Shown: one piece after another, positions 44,465 to 53,517 of the stretch | How positions within the stretch are numbered: position 1 is the first letter of the stretch | How the letters are laid out: each line of letters starts with the position of its first letter | Assembly (NCBI GenBank): GCA_020635515.1 | Contig: JACJZS010000003.1 | Coordinates: 222,728 to 286,727 of the forward strand | Reading direction: 5' to 3' | DNA length: 64,000 nucleotides | Origin: Flavobacteriales bacterium | GTDB taxonomy: Bacteria; Bacteroidota; Bacteroidia; Flavobacteriales; Weeksellaceae | The notes under the pieces: generated by a model | Told to the model about the DNA's origin: nothing | Databases searched by the model: none | Seen by the model: the letters and a program-made list of their open reading frames with translations, nothing else | Position numbers and translations under genes: made by a program

Positions 44465-45645
44465 TCCTTCTTTTCTTTGAAACAAAAATTCACGATTGGA
44501 AATTTCCCACATTGATTGACATTCCACAATCCAAACTGAAATCCTTTTAAGTGATTGGTTTTATTGATTATTCCTGCTTGAACACCTTTCATATCTCCCG
44601 AATAATTTATAAGTGCTAATTGAACTCCTCTTCCTTTTCCTACTGCATTCAAAAGACTGGTTATACTAACTCCTTTAAACTCATAAATGATGGAACTTGT
44701 TCCTGCAATATTCATTCCCGACACAGCAATAGAACCTGTTTGTGCGGAAGAAATAGAAATCCCATTGACATAACACATAATTTCTTCATTTTCTTTTGTG
44801 AAATTTGAAAGGTCTTCTTTTGTGGTTAATACCTCATATATCAGAAAAGGAGCATGGAAAGTAAAAATAATAAAACCATGAATTGCCGCTACTGCAGGAT
44901 TTGCATCGATAAGCATTCCATTTACGGTTACCGAATGTTTTGGATTCGTAATATCTTTGGTATTTTTTATATTTTTTGCCCAAACACTCAATGCCAAACC
45001 AGAAACTTTATCTGTTTTGGAAGGAAGTAACGCAATAGGAAATTTTCTATATATAGAGTCAAACTTTGGATATCTTCTGTCATAAAATTGTTGTAAATCT
45101 TTAATTGAATGATTTTTAGTATTAAAAATTCTTCCATCTAACCAATATACCGTATCTTTTTTTGAGATGTTATTTCTAATGGTTTTAATTGCATAAACAG
45201 AATCGTTAATCGGAATGTTTACTGGAGTTAAACAACTTTCTTTTTTTACTTTTGAAAGTTTTAAAGATGGACTATAAACGTTTAATTTATTTATAGTTAC
45301 AAATCCAAAATTCTTATTGATAGTATTGATATCAGAAACCAAAATTTGTATGGTGTCTTTAATAGGTGATTTTTCTTTTTCTCTTAAAACAAAAATAGAA
45401 TCATTTTTCCAGGAAAGAACCATTCCTTTACCTTTGTGTTGACTATAATGAAAGGTGTCAAAGTCTAATATTTCTCCTTTCAAAATCTGAATTTTTTGTT
45501 TAAATATTTTTTCATTTGTAATTTCTCCCCAACGATTTTTATACGTAAACAAATCTAATTCAATTACTTCACAACTATCGCTTTTTATTTGTGAATGGGA
45601 ATATAAAGTATAACACATCATTAAAAATAAAATACAGGTTTTCAT
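44461..45645 (-). CDS. LA_2272-type surface repeat protein
   Basis: 394 residues with a signal peptide (CILFLMMCYTLYSHS). The C-terminal third holds short repeats of the LA_2272 surface type: GMNIAGTSSI, GRGVQLALINYSGDMKGVQAGIINKTNHLKGFQFGLWNVN is the landmark region near 345-385 (given as GVQLALIN, GVQAGIIN, GFQFGLWN). One hydrophobic stretch (IHGFIIFTFHAPFLI) lies near 255. Probably at the cell surface; function unknown. Divergent from the BetR-like regulator. Confidence 0.75.
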   Translation of the reverse strand: MKTCILFLMMCYTLYSHSQIKSDSCEVIELDLFTYKNRWGEITNEKIFKQKIQILKGEILDFDTFHYSQHKGKGMVLSWKNDSIFVLREKEKSPIKDTIQILVSDINTINKNFGFVTINKLNVYSPSLKLSKVKKESCLTPVNIPINDSVYAIKTIRNNISKKDTVYWLDGRIFNTKNHSIKDLQQFYDRRYPKFDSIYRKFPIALLPSKTDKVSGLALSVWAKNIKNTKDITNPKHSVTVNGMLIDANPAVAAIHGFIIFTFHAPFLIYEVLTTKEDLSNFTKENEEIMCYVNGISISSAQTGSIAVSGMNIAGTSSIIYEFKGVSITSLLNAVGKGRGVQLALINYSGDMKGVQAGIINKTNHLKGFQFGLWNVNQCGKFPIVNFCFKEKKD

Positions 45646-45670
45646 CTTATTAAAATTTAGAATTACAAGA

Positions 45671-45678
45671 CAAAAGTA
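45671..45678 (-). promoter_or_regulatory. -7 box for the LA_2272-type gene
   Basis: CAAAAGTA on the plus strand is TACTTTTG toward the gene, 25 bases ahead of its start. -33 unclear. Confidence 0.4.
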
Positions 45679-45742
45679 TTTGCGAATTGATGATTATTAA
45701 TTTAGAAAAACACAAGTGATTCAAGTATTTTTTGTATTTTTC

Positions 45743-45756
45743 GCAAATTAATTTGC
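45743..45756. promoter_or_regulatory. 14-bp perfect palindrome, possible operator
   Basis: GCAAATTAATTTGC, directly upstream (9 bases) of the GTG start of a DNA-binding protein gene. A self-regulation site is a reasonable inference. Confidence 0.4.
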
Positions 45757-45765
45757 ATTCTACGT

Positions 45766-46710
45766 GTGGAAGAATTCATTAACTCATTAAAAGAAAAGCA
45801 CAACTCAAACCTAAATTTGATTGATGAAGTTGCTCAAGTTCTAGATATTAAATACGATGCTTCGTATAGAAGAGTTACAGGTAACGCAAAATTCAGTTTG
45901 GAAGAAGCTGTTATTTTATCTGAACATTTTGACATTTCGTTAGATTCACTAAAAAAACAAAATCAAAACAAGTATAACTTTCTAAATCAAGATAATAGCT
46001 TAAAAAATATTCATCAAATTGCCAATTATTTAGAAAAATCATATGCTTTATTAAAACCTTTTGAAAATTCTAAAAGTTCGGTTGTTTACTCGTCTAAAGA
46101 TATTCCTATTTTTCACACATTGGGAAACTCTATTTTATCTCGGTTCAAGATGTACAGTTGGACTTGGATGCTTGATGAAACTTTTCCTAATAAGAAATTA
46201 AAATTCTATGATTTTCATTTACCAAAAAAACTTGTCGATTATTCCGAAAAGCTAAAAAATTTATATAGAAATATTTCGATTACCGAATTTTGGAACAGCA
46301 CAATTCTTGATAGTATTTTCTATCAAGTTACCTATTTTTACGAATTGAATTTACTTACTAAATTTGAAGTTAAACAAATCCAAGATGAACTTGAACTTTT
46401 ATTAATAGAAGCAGAAAATAAACTGCAACAAATAAATAATCAATCGTATTCCATCTACCTAAATGAAATGTTGCTAATGAATAATAGTATTTTATTTAGC
46501 AATAAGAAAAAATCTTTAATGCTAATTCCTCTTAATATTTTAGGTTTTATAAAAGTTGAAGAACCAAATATCATCAATGAACAATTGCGTTATTTTGAGC
46601 TTCAAAAGCAAAATTCGATTTCTCTTTCTACGACAAATCAAAAACAAAGAACTATTTTTTTTAATTTACTTCGCACAAAATCAGAAACATTCTTTAAAAA
46701 TATAAAATGA
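45766..46710 (+). CDS. BetR-type helix-turn-helix regulator
   Basis: 314 residues from GTG 45766. N-terminal HTH IDEVAQVLDIKYDASYRRVTGNAKFSLEEAV (landmarks: IDEVAQVLDI at 19, YRRVTG near 36, AVILSEHFDISLDSL) resembles the BetR/XRE-like domains common in Bacteroidota. The rest (70-314) is a helical region without a recognised enzyme motif, maybe a sensor or dimerisation part. Its stop overlaps the carbonic anhydrase start by four bases. A palindrome (45743-45756) precedes the start. Confidence 0.75.
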   Translation: MEEFINSLKEKHNSNLNLIDEVAQVLDIKYDASYRRVTGNAKFSLEEAVILSEHFDISLDSLKKQNQNKYNFLNQDNSLKNIHQIANYLEKSYALLKPFENSKSSVVYSSKDIPIFHTLGNSILSRFKMYSWTWMLDETFPNKKLKFYDFHLPKKLVDYSEKLKNLYRNISITEFWNSTILDSIFYQVTYFYELNLLTKFEVKQIQDELELLLIEAENKLQQINNQSYSIYLNEMLLMNNSILFSNKKKSLMLIPLNILGFIKVEEPNIINEQLRYFELQKQNSISLSTTNQKQRTIFFNLLRTKSETFFKNIK

Positions 46711-47219
46711 GTATAATAAAATCACTTCTCGGAAAAAATCCACAATTAGGAGAAAATTGTTTTATAGCAGAAAATGCTGTATTAATTGGAGATTTAGTTG
46801 CAGGAAACGATTGTAGTTTTTGGTATAGTTCCGTAATTCGTGCAGATGTAAACTACATACGAATTGGGAATAAAGTTAATATTCAAGATAATGCGACAAT
46901 TCACTGCACATACGAGAAATATCCCACTGAAATAGGAAATAACGTTTCGATAGGACACAATGCTGTTGTGCATGGATGTACTATACAAGACGATGTTTTA
47001 ATTGGAATGCATGCTGTTGTTATGGACGGATGTTTAATAGAATCCAATTCTATAATTGCTGCTGGAGCTGTTGTTACTCAAAATACACACATAAAATCAG
47101 GAGAAATTTGGGCAGGAGTTCCCGCTAAAAAAATAAAAACCATTTCTAAAGAACTTTTGGAAGGCGAAATCCATAGAATTGCAAATAATTACCTAAAATA
47201 CAGTAGTTGGTATAGATAA
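46707..47219 (+). CDS. Gamma-carbonic anhydrase-family hexapeptide-repeat protein
   Basis: 170 residues, left-handed beta helix of hexapeptide repeats. Metal-ligand His residues are visible at GNDCSFWYSSVIRADVN, ATIHCTYEK and VSIGHNAVVHGC; IGMHAVVMDGC follows. It matches YrdA/CaiE-type gamma-carbonic anhydrases; many of these lack proven activity. Co-transcribed with the regulator upstream. Confidence 0.9.
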   Translation: MSIIKSLLGKNPQLGENCFIAENAVLIGDLVAGNDCSFWYSSVIRADVNYIRIGNKVNIQDNATIHCTYEKYPTEIGNNVSIGHNAVVHGCTIQDDVLIGMHAVVMDGCLIESNSIIAAGAVVTQNTHIKSGEIWAGVPAKKIKTISKELLEGEIHRIANNYLKYSSWYR

Positions 47220-47299
47220 AAAACAAATACAATTTATTTCTCATTAGGATTTACATAAATACTAGACACCAAATATATTATAACCGATTATCTAAAACT

Positions 47300-47337
47300 A
47301 ACAATCGACTTTTCTCATTAGAGAAAAGTCGATTGTT
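47300..47337. terminator. Strong bidirectional terminator between carbonic anhydrase gene and infB
   Basis: Perfect 17-bp arms AACAATCGACTTTTCTC (47300-47316) and GAGAAAAGTCGATTGTT (47321-47337) around a four-base loop, followed by T. Confidence 0.85.
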
Positions 47338-47375
47338 TTTTAGGGAAAACTAAACTGTAAGTATAGTTTATGTGT

Positions 47376-50111
47376 TTACTTAAGTTTCTTTTTAACTTCT
47401 ACTTCTTCGTATGCTTCCAAGATATCTCCGACTATGATGTCATTGAATCCTTTGATATTTAATCCACATTCGTAGTTTTTGGTAACTTCTTTCACATCAT
47501 CTTTAAAACGTTTTAAACTTTCTAAGTATCCATCGTGAATTACGATACCTTCTCGTAAAACTCTGATTTTAGAATTTCGAGTTACTTTTCCTGAAATTAC
47601 CATACAACCAGCAATTGTTCCTACTTTAGAAATTTTAAATATTTCTCTAATTTCTACGTTACCAATTATCTGCTCTTTTATTTCAGGAGAAAGCATACCT
47701 TCCATTGCTTCTTTTATTTCTGCAATCGCATCGTAAATAATAGAATAATATCTAATTTCTATTTCTTCTTTATCTGCAATATCTCTTGCATTTACAGAAG
47801 GACGAACGTTAAATCCTAATACCACAGCATTAGACGCAGAAGCTAATAAAATATCTGATTCAGAAATTTGTCCTACACCTTTATGAACAATATTTACATG
47901 AATTTCCTCAGTAGATAGTTTTTGTAATGCATCGGTAAGTGCTTCTACAGAACCATCTACATCTCCTTTTAAGATAATATTTAATTCTTTGAAATCTCCT
48001 AATGCTATTCTTCTTCCAATTTCATTTAAGGTAATATGTTTATGAGTTCTTAGAGATTGTTCTCTTTGCAATTGTTCTCTTTTGTTGGCAAGTTGTTTTG
48101 CTTCTCGTTCATCTTCAAACACTTTGAACTTATCTCCCGCAGTTGGAGCTCCATCTAAACCTAAGATTGTAGCTGGAGAAGCTGGACCTGCTTTTTGGAG
48201 CTGATGTCCTCTTTCATCTAATAAAGCTCTTACTTTTCCGTGGTTTTTACCTGCCAAAACATAATCTCCTACTTTTAATGTACCATTCTGAATAAGTATC
48301 GTAGAAACATATCCTCTACCTTTATCTAATGACGCTTCAATTACCACACCACTAGCTACTTTATCAGGATTTGCTTTTAAATCTAGTACTTCGGCTTCTA
48401 ACAATACTTTGTCTAGTAAATCCTCTACATTATTTCCGAATTTAGCAGAAATCTCTTGAGATTGGTATTTACCTCCCCACTCTTCTACCAAGATGTTCAT
48501 AGCAGAAAGTTGTTCCCTAATTCTATCTGGATTTGCTGTTGGTTTATCTACCTTGTTGATTGCTATAATCATAGGAACACCTGCAGCTTGAGCATGAGCA
48601 ATTGCTTCTTTGGTTTGAGGCATCACATCGTCATCGGCAGCAATTACAATGATTACAATATCGGTAACTTGAGCACCACGAGCACGCATTGCAGTAAAAG
48701 CTTCGTGACCAGGAGTATCTAAAAATGTGATTCTTTCTCCATTTTTTAACTTCACATTGTACGCACCAATATGCTGTGTAATTCCTCCTGATTCTCCTGC
48801 GATAACGTTGGTTTCTCTTATATAGTCAAGCAATGATGTTTTTCCGTGGTCAACGTGTCCCATCACAGTAACTATAGGAGCTCTTTTCACTAAATCTTCT
48901 TCCTTGTCTTCCTCTTCATCAGAAATAGATTCTTCGATTTCGGCATCTACAAAGTTTACTTTGTATCCAAATTCTTCTGCAACTAAAGTCAACGTATCAG
49001 CTTCTAATCTTTGATTCATGGTAACCATGATACCTAAAGAGAAACATGCAGAGATAACTTCTGTAGCAGAAACGTCCATAAGCGTTGCAAACTCATTTAC
49101 AGTTACAAATTCTGTAACGTTTACTTCTCTAGAACTTTCCCTTAATTCCTCTTCGTACGCTTCGTTTTCTCTTCTTAATGTACGCTTATCTTTTCTATAT
49201 TTAGCTGACTTAGAACGAGTTCCTTTACTCGTAAGTTTTTCGTAGGTTTCTTTGATTTTGTTTTGTACCTCTTCTTCTGAAAGTTCTCTTGGAGCCGTTC
49301 TTTGCTTAGAGAATCTTCCTTTTCCTGAATTAAGAGGTCTTTTATTTAATTTTTTTGGCGAACTTGACGCATCTTTATTTTGAGGCGTTTTATTTACGTC
49401 AACTTTTACCTCTTGAATTCTTTTTCTTTTCTTTTTCTTGTCTTTAGATTCCGACTTTTTCTTTTCAAACTGAGATAAATCTACTTTTTGACCTGTAATT
49501 TTAGGACCATCTAATTTCTGATATTGGGTTTTAATTACTTCGTCTTGTACAGGAACTTCTTTTGGTGGTTGCGATTCCTCTTTTTGAATTTTATCCGCTT
49601 GTACTTCAGTTTTTTGAGGCGTTTCTTTTTCTTGCTCTTCTTTTTTAGGTTCTTCCTTAGGTTTAACTTCTTTTTGAGGAGCTCTTTTAATCGTTTTTTT
49701 AGTTGGAAGTTCTATTTTACCTAAAATCTTTAATCCTGATTTGTCATCATTTTCAGAAGATGGAGTTTCTACTTCTTTTTGTTCTGGTATCAATTCCTCT
49801 ACCTCTTGCTTTTTCGGTTTTTCCTCCTCAGTTTTTGGCGGTACTTCCTGTTCTGGAATACTAGTTTGTTGCTCTGGCTTTGTAATTTCTTTAACTTTAG
49901 TATCTTGAGAGTCGTGGATTTTCTTTTCTACTTCTTCTTTGATTACTTTGTCTTTTTGAAATTCTTTCATAAGAATATCATAGACTTCATTATCTACTTT
50001 CACGTTAGGATCACGTGCAATAGATATGTCTTTTGATTCTAAAAATTCCACTACTCTACTAAGAGAGATATTAAATTCTTTAATTACGTTCTTTAATCGT
50101 ATAACAGGCAT
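47376..50111 (-). CDS. infB: Translation initiation factor IF-2
   Basis: GTPase bringing initiator tRNA to the 30S subunit. 911 residues: N-terminal IF2-N (1-50), a long Lys/Glu/Pro/Gln-rich linker (about 55-330), a second IF2-N-like part (VNEFATLMDVSATEVISACF near 340), then the G domain with TVMGHVDHGKTSLLDYI, DTPGHEAFTAMRARGA and AINKVDKP, and C-terminal domains with VGTIAGCMVISGKV. Follows nusA (38 bases) in rimP-nusA-infB. Confidence 0.97.
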   Translation of the reverse strand: MPVIRLKNVIKEFNISLSRVVEFLESKDISIARDPNVKVDNEVYDILMKEFQKDKVIKEEVEKKIHDSQDTKVKEITKPEQQTSIPEQEVPPKTEEEKPKKQEVEELIPEQKEVETPSSENDDKSGLKILGKIELPTKKTIKRAPQKEVKPKEEPKKEEQEKETPQKTEVQADKIQKEESQPPKEVPVQDEVIKTQYQKLDGPKITGQKVDLSQFEKKKSESKDKKKKRKRIQEVKVDVNKTPQNKDASSSPKKLNKRPLNSGKGRFSKQRTAPRELSEEEVQNKIKETYEKLTSKGTRSKSAKYRKDKRTLRRENEAYEEELRESSREVNVTEFVTVNEFATLMDVSATEVISACFSLGIMVTMNQRLEADTLTLVAEEFGYKVNFVDAEIEESISDEEEDKEEDLVKRAPIVTVMGHVDHGKTSLLDYIRETNVIAGESGGITQHIGAYNVKLKNGERITFLDTPGHEAFTAMRARGAQVTDIVIIVIAADDDVMPQTKEAIAHAQAAGVPMIIAINKVDKPTANPDRIREQLSAMNILVEEWGGKYQSQEISAKFGNNVEDLLDKVLLEAEVLDLKANPDKVASGVVIEASLDKGRGYVSTILIQNGTLKVGDYVLAGKNHGKVRALLDERGHQLQKAGPASPATILGLDGAPTAGDKFKVFEDEREAKQLANKREQLQREQSLRTHKHITLNEIGRRIALGDFKELNIILKGDVDGSVEALTDALQKLSTEEIHVNIVHKGVGQISESDILLASASNAVVLGFNVRPSVNARDIADKEEIEIRYYSIIYDAIAEIKEAMEGMLSPEIKEQIIGNVEIREIFKISKVGTIAGCMVISGKVTRNSKIRVLREGIVIHDGYLESLKRFKDDVKEVTKNYECGLNIKGFNDIIVGDILEAYEEVEVKKKLK

Positions 50112-50149
50112 ATATATAAATATGTTTTGTTTTAATCTATTCTAATCAC

Positions 50150-51385
50150 TTAATCATCTAGTTCTTCTTTCAGAACTCTGATAACTTCTACTATAGTTTC
50201 TTCTTCTAAATCTAGTAAACCTACTAAATCCTTTATATCTTTATCTAAAACACTTCTAGCAGTATCAAGACCAATTCTTCTGAATTCTTCTATAACCCAC
50301 TCATCTATTTCATCTGCAAATTCTGAAAGTTCTACATCTTCGCTAAGAGGTTCGTCACTGTAAACATCGATGTTGTAATTGGTAAGTGTAGATACCAATC
50401 GAATATTTTGTCCTCCTTTACCAATAGCTCTTGAAAGTTCTTCTTTTTTAAGGTATACTTTAGCTGAGCGGTTTTCTTCATCTACTTCGACACGAGAAAC
50501 TTTTGCAGGAGTCATTGCTCTTGAAATAAATAATTCTGTATTGTTTGTATAATTAATTACATCTATGTTTTCGTTTCTTAATTCACGTACAATCGAGTGA
50601 ATTCTAGAACCTTTCATTCCCACACAAGCACCAACAGGATCAATTCTATCATCATAAGATTCCACTGCAATTTTTGCTTTTTCTCCTGGATTTCTTGCTA
50701 CGCCTTTTATCATGATAATTCCATCAAAAACTTCAGGAATTTCTTGTTCGAATAATTTTTCCAAGAATACTGGGGAAGTTCTAGATAATATTATCTGAGG
50801 TTTATTTCCTCTTAATTCAACATTGTGAATTACTGCTTTTATAGATTCTCCTTTTCTAAAGAAATCACTAGGAATTTGTTGATCTTTTGGTAAAATCATT
50901 TCATTTTGTTCATCGTCCATTACAATTACATGATGATGACGAATATGATGTATTTCTCCATGAACGATTTCTCCAACCATTTTTTTGAATTTAGCAATTA
51001 AATTATTGCTATCGTGTTCTGCTATTTTAGCATTTAAATTTTGTTTTAATGCGAGTATTGATCTTCTTCCTAAATCTTTCAGTTCAATTTTTTGGGTATA
51101 TTCTTCACCTACTTCATAGTCAGGGTCAATTTTTCTAACTTCAGATATTTCTATATCTAAAAGATCGTCTTCAGACATTTCATCATCTACAATATTTCTA
51201 TTTAAATATATTTCTAAATCTCCTTTATCTGGGTTTACAATGATATCGAACTGCTCATCAGAACCGAATCTTTTACGAATTACATTTTGTATAGACTCTT
51301 CTAATATCGCCATTAAAGTGATTCTATCTAAATTTTTTTGATCTTTAAACTCTTCAAAAGATTTAATTAATTCATTACTATCCAT
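50150..51385 (-). CDS. nusA: Transcription termination/antitermination protein NusA
   Basis: 411 residues. N-terminal domain (1-125), S1 domain (about 130-200: GEIVHGEIHHIRHHHVIV), KH1 (VGACVGMKGSRIHSIVREL near 250) and KH2 (GKGGQNIRLVSTLTNYNIDV near 320). Binds RNA polymerase and rRNA leaders to control pausing. No long C-terminal acidic repeats, as usual in Bacteroidota. Confidence 0.96.
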   Translation of the reverse strand: MDSNELIKSFEEFKDQKNLDRITLMAILEESIQNVIRKRFGSDEQFDIIVNPDKGDLEIYLNRNIVDDEMSEDDLLDIEISEVRKIDPDYEVGEEYTQKIELKDLGRRSILALKQNLNAKIAEHDSNNLIAKFKKMVGEIVHGEIHHIRHHHVIVMDDEQNEMILPKDQQIPSDFFRKGESIKAVIHNVELRGNKPQIILSRTSPVFLEKLFEQEIPEVFDGIIMIKGVARNPGEKAKIAVESYDDRIDPVGACVGMKGSRIHSIVRELRNENIDVINYTNNTELFISRAMTPAKVSRVEVDEENRSAKVYLKKEELSRAIGKGGQNIRLVSTLTNYNIDVYSDEPLSEDVELSEFADEIDEWVIEEFRRIGLDTARSVLDKDIKDLVGLLDLEEETIVEVIRVLKEELDD

Positions 51386-51397
51386 AAAAAAATGATA

Positions 51398-51862
51398 TTA
51401 AAATTTTAGGACTATTTGTGCTTTATTTATACTATTTATTGGTATTGTTTTTTCTAATTGAACTGTTTCTTTTCCTTTTCCTACTTTTTTAGGTTGTCTT
51501 TCTTTCCATTCAATCACAATATTTTCATCATTTACCTGTGCAAGAATCCCTTTGTATTCTTTTTCCTCTGTTTTGATTTTTAATTCTCTTCCTATATTTT
51601 TAGCATATTGACGAGCCATTTTGAGCGGTTCCACAACACCATAAGAACTTACATCTAAACTAAAATCCTCTTCTTCTCTATCTAAATTAAACTCGATAGC
51701 TCTCGAAAGATCTAAACAATCTTGGATACTTACAGAAGAATCTCCATCTATATAAACTTGAATTCTATTATCTATAGAAACCTTTAAATCAACCAAAAAC
51801 AAATCTTTTCTTTCCCTTAGAAAGTTTTCAATTAACTCATGTACCTTGCTTTCCAAATTCAT
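51398..51862 (-). CDS. rimP: Ribosome maturation factor RimP
   Basis: 154 residues needed for 30S assembly. Landmarks are DGDSSVSIQDCLDLSRAIE and LDVSSYGVVEPLKMARQYAKN, then an SH3-like C-terminal domain (KEYKGILAQVNDENIVI). First gene of the rimP-nusA-infB run. The segment upstream holds the rpmA terminator. Confidence 0.93.
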   Translation of the reverse strand: MNLESKVHELIENFLRERKDLFLVDLKVSIDNRIQVYIDGDSSVSIQDCLDLSRAIEFNLDREEEDFSLDVSSYGVVEPLKMARQYAKNIGRELKIKTEEKEYKGILAQVNDENIVIEWKERQPKKVGKGKETVQLEKTIPINSINKAQIVLKF

Positions 51863-51893
51863 TAAAACTCCACCTTACTTATTGTAATAAAAA

Positions 51894-51913
51894 AAGACCT
51901 TTAAAAAGGTCTT
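51894..51913 (-). terminator. Terminator after rpmA
   Basis: AAGACCTTT pairs with AAAGGTCTT (two-base loop); on the minus strand followed by a long T run (complement of 51885-51893). Confidence 0.8.
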
Positions 51914-51989
51914 CTTCATTGTCTTTCTATTTCAGTATGCGAATTTACAACAAATTTTGATAGTAACAAAATTGTTGCAAAAAAATCGT

Positions 51990-52250
51990 TTACGCTGTAG
52001 CTTCCTCTACAGAAACATACGAACGATTATCTCTTTTCTTTCTAAATACTACTTTACCATCTACAAGAGCAAAAATCGTATGATCTTTACCAATACCTAC
52101 TCCATTACCTGGATGATGTTGAGTACCTCTTTGTCTAACGATTATATTTCCTGCTTTTACTGATTCTCCTCCAAATGCTTTTACTCCAAGTCGTTTAGAG
52201 TGTGATTCTCTACCGTTTTTCGAACTTCCGACTCCTTTCTTATGTGCCAT
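51990..52250 (-). CDS. rpmA: 50S ribosomal protein L27
   Basis: 86 residues. MAHKKGVGSSKNGRESHSKRLGVK and GNIIVRQRGTQHHPGNGVGIGKDHTIFAL are the usual signatures; the N-terminal tail reaches the peptidyl-transferase centre. Directly begins with MAHKKG, with no N-terminal extension of the kind removed in Firmicutes. Follows rplU by 29 bases. Confidence 0.97.
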   Translation of the reverse strand: MAHKKGVGSSKNGRESHSKRLGVKAFGGESVKAGNIIVRQRGTQHHPGNGVGIGKDHTIFALVDGKVVFRKKRDNRSYVSVEEATA

Positions 52251-52279
52251 TTTAGTATGTTTTTATTTTTTTTAAAAAA

Positions 52280-52582
52280 TTATAAAGAAACGATTTGAAT
52301 TTGAGTATACTGCTGTCTGTGACCATTTTTCACTCTGTATCCTTTTCTTCTTTTCTTTTTGAAAACGATTACTTTATCACCTTTTACGTGATCCAATATC
52401 TTAGCTTCTACAGAAGCTCCTTCTATAGTCGGGGCGCCTAAAGTCACTTTACCATCGCTTTTAAGTAATACTTTATCGAAATTCAAAGAATCTCCCGCAT
52501 CACCTTGCAAACGATTTACAAATAACTTTTGGTCTTTTTCAACTTTGTATTGAAGCCCAGCTATCTCTACAATTGCGAACAT
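52280..52582 (-). CDS. rplU: 50S ribosomal protein L21
   Basis: 100 residues: MFAIVEIAGLQYKVEKDQKLFVNRL and KVIVFKKKRRKGYRVKNGHRQQYTQI. Structural 23S rRNA-binding protein. First gene of the rplU-rpmA operon, behind a consensus promoter (52609-52639). Confidence 0.97.
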   Translation of the reverse strand: MFAIVEIAGLQYKVEKDQKLFVNRLQGDAGDSLNFDKVLLKSDGKVTLGAPTIEGASVEAKILDHVKGDKVIVFKKKRRKGYRVKNGHRQQYTQIQIVSL

Positions 52583-52608
52583 ATTTATTTTTTATTTAAA
52601 ATGAAGTG

Positions 52609-52639
52609 CAAAATTATGTTTTTTTTAATTAATACACAA
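52609..52639 (-). promoter_or_regulatory. Consensus promoter for rplU-rpmA
   Basis: Minus-strand TTG (complement of 52637-52639), 20-base spacer, TAATTTTG (complement of 52609-52616). Strong match in front of ribosomal-protein genes. Confidence 0.75.
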
Positions 52640-52673
52640 ACGATTTTTTAAGTTTTTTTTACCTTATAAAAAT

Positions 52674-52701
52674 AAATCCTTGCTTTGTAAAGCAAGGATT
52701 T
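52674..52701 (-). terminator. Terminator after the zinc-ribbon-family gene
   Basis: Perfect 13-bp arms AAATCCTTGCTTT and AAAGCAAGGATTT around a two-base loop. Confidence 0.85.
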
Positions 52702-52724
52702 ACGTTATTTTATACTAAATAATT

Positions 52725-53513
52725 TTACTTTTCTGCTAATAGTAGATTATCTACTTTTTCTACTTCTTCTTGAGCCAGAACCTCATCAACTAATATTTTT
52801 CCGCTGTGCTCATCTATAAGTATTTTTTTTCTCATCGCTATTTCCACCATTTTCTGAGGAGGAATTGTGAAGTAAGAACCTACTGCTGCTCCACGCTCTA
52901 CACTTACTACCGCTAAACCGTTTTTAGACGCTGTTCTAATTCTATTGTATGAAGAAAGGAGACGATTATCAATCAATTCTGAAAATTCTTCTACTTTTTT
53001 ATTAAGAAACGCTTCTTCTTTTTCAGTTTCTTTAATCAAGCTATTTAGTTCTGATTTTTTATGTTTTAGATGCTTTTTGTATCCATCTAATTTCTCTTGA
53101 ACATCTGCAATCTTCTCTTCAACTTTAGAGATTTTAAACTTAAACTCTCCTATTCTTTTCTCTGCCAATTCAATTTCTAGTTCTTGATACTCAATTTCTT
53201 TGGTAAGTGAGGTATGTTCTCTATCGTTTCTAATGTCATCTAATTGTTTGGTGTATTTTTTAATTAAAGCTTGAGAGTTCTTTTTTACCTCATTTTTTTC
53301 TTTAATATCTACGTTAAGCGAATCTATATCTTCTTTTAAGTTTTCGATTCTCTTTTCTAAACCAGCAATATCATTTTCTAAATCCTCTACTTCTACAGGA
53401 AGTTCTCCTCTTGTATTTCTGATTTCGTCTAATTTAGAATGTATGATTTGTAAATCGTATAAAGCTCTTAACTTTTGTTCTACAGTTATTTCAGAACTAT
53501 TTTTTGTTGCCAT
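52725..53513 (-). CDS. Coiled-coil protein of the DUF164/zinc-ribbon family, without zinc cysteines
   Basis: 262 residues. Long coiled coil (about 40-185, rich in Glu, Lys, Ile and Leu) after LRALYDLQIIHSKLDEIRN. The C-terminal part aligns by eye with the C4 zinc ribbon of this family (GSYFTIPPQKMVEIAMRKK then IDEHSGKILVDEVL), but every expected cysteine is replaced (GSY for GCF-like, DEHSG for CEHCG). The whole protein has no Cys in that region, so zinc binding is unlikely. Co-transcribed with Nif3 (4 bases apart), a pairing common in Bacteroidota. Confidence 0.85.
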   Translation of the reverse strand: MATKNSSEITVEQKLRALYDLQIIHSKLDEIRNTRGELPVEVEDLENDIAGLEKRIENLKEDIDSLNVDIKEKNEVKKNSQALIKKYTKQLDDIRNDREHTSLTKEIEYQELEIELAEKRIGEFKFKISKVEEKIADVQEKLDGYKKHLKHKKSELNSLIKETEKEEAFLNKKVEEFSELIDNRLLSSYNRIRTASKNGLAVVSVERGAAVGSYFTIPPQKMVEIAMRKKILIDEHSGKILVDEVLAQEEVEKVDNLLLAEK

Positions 53514-53517
53514 AGTG

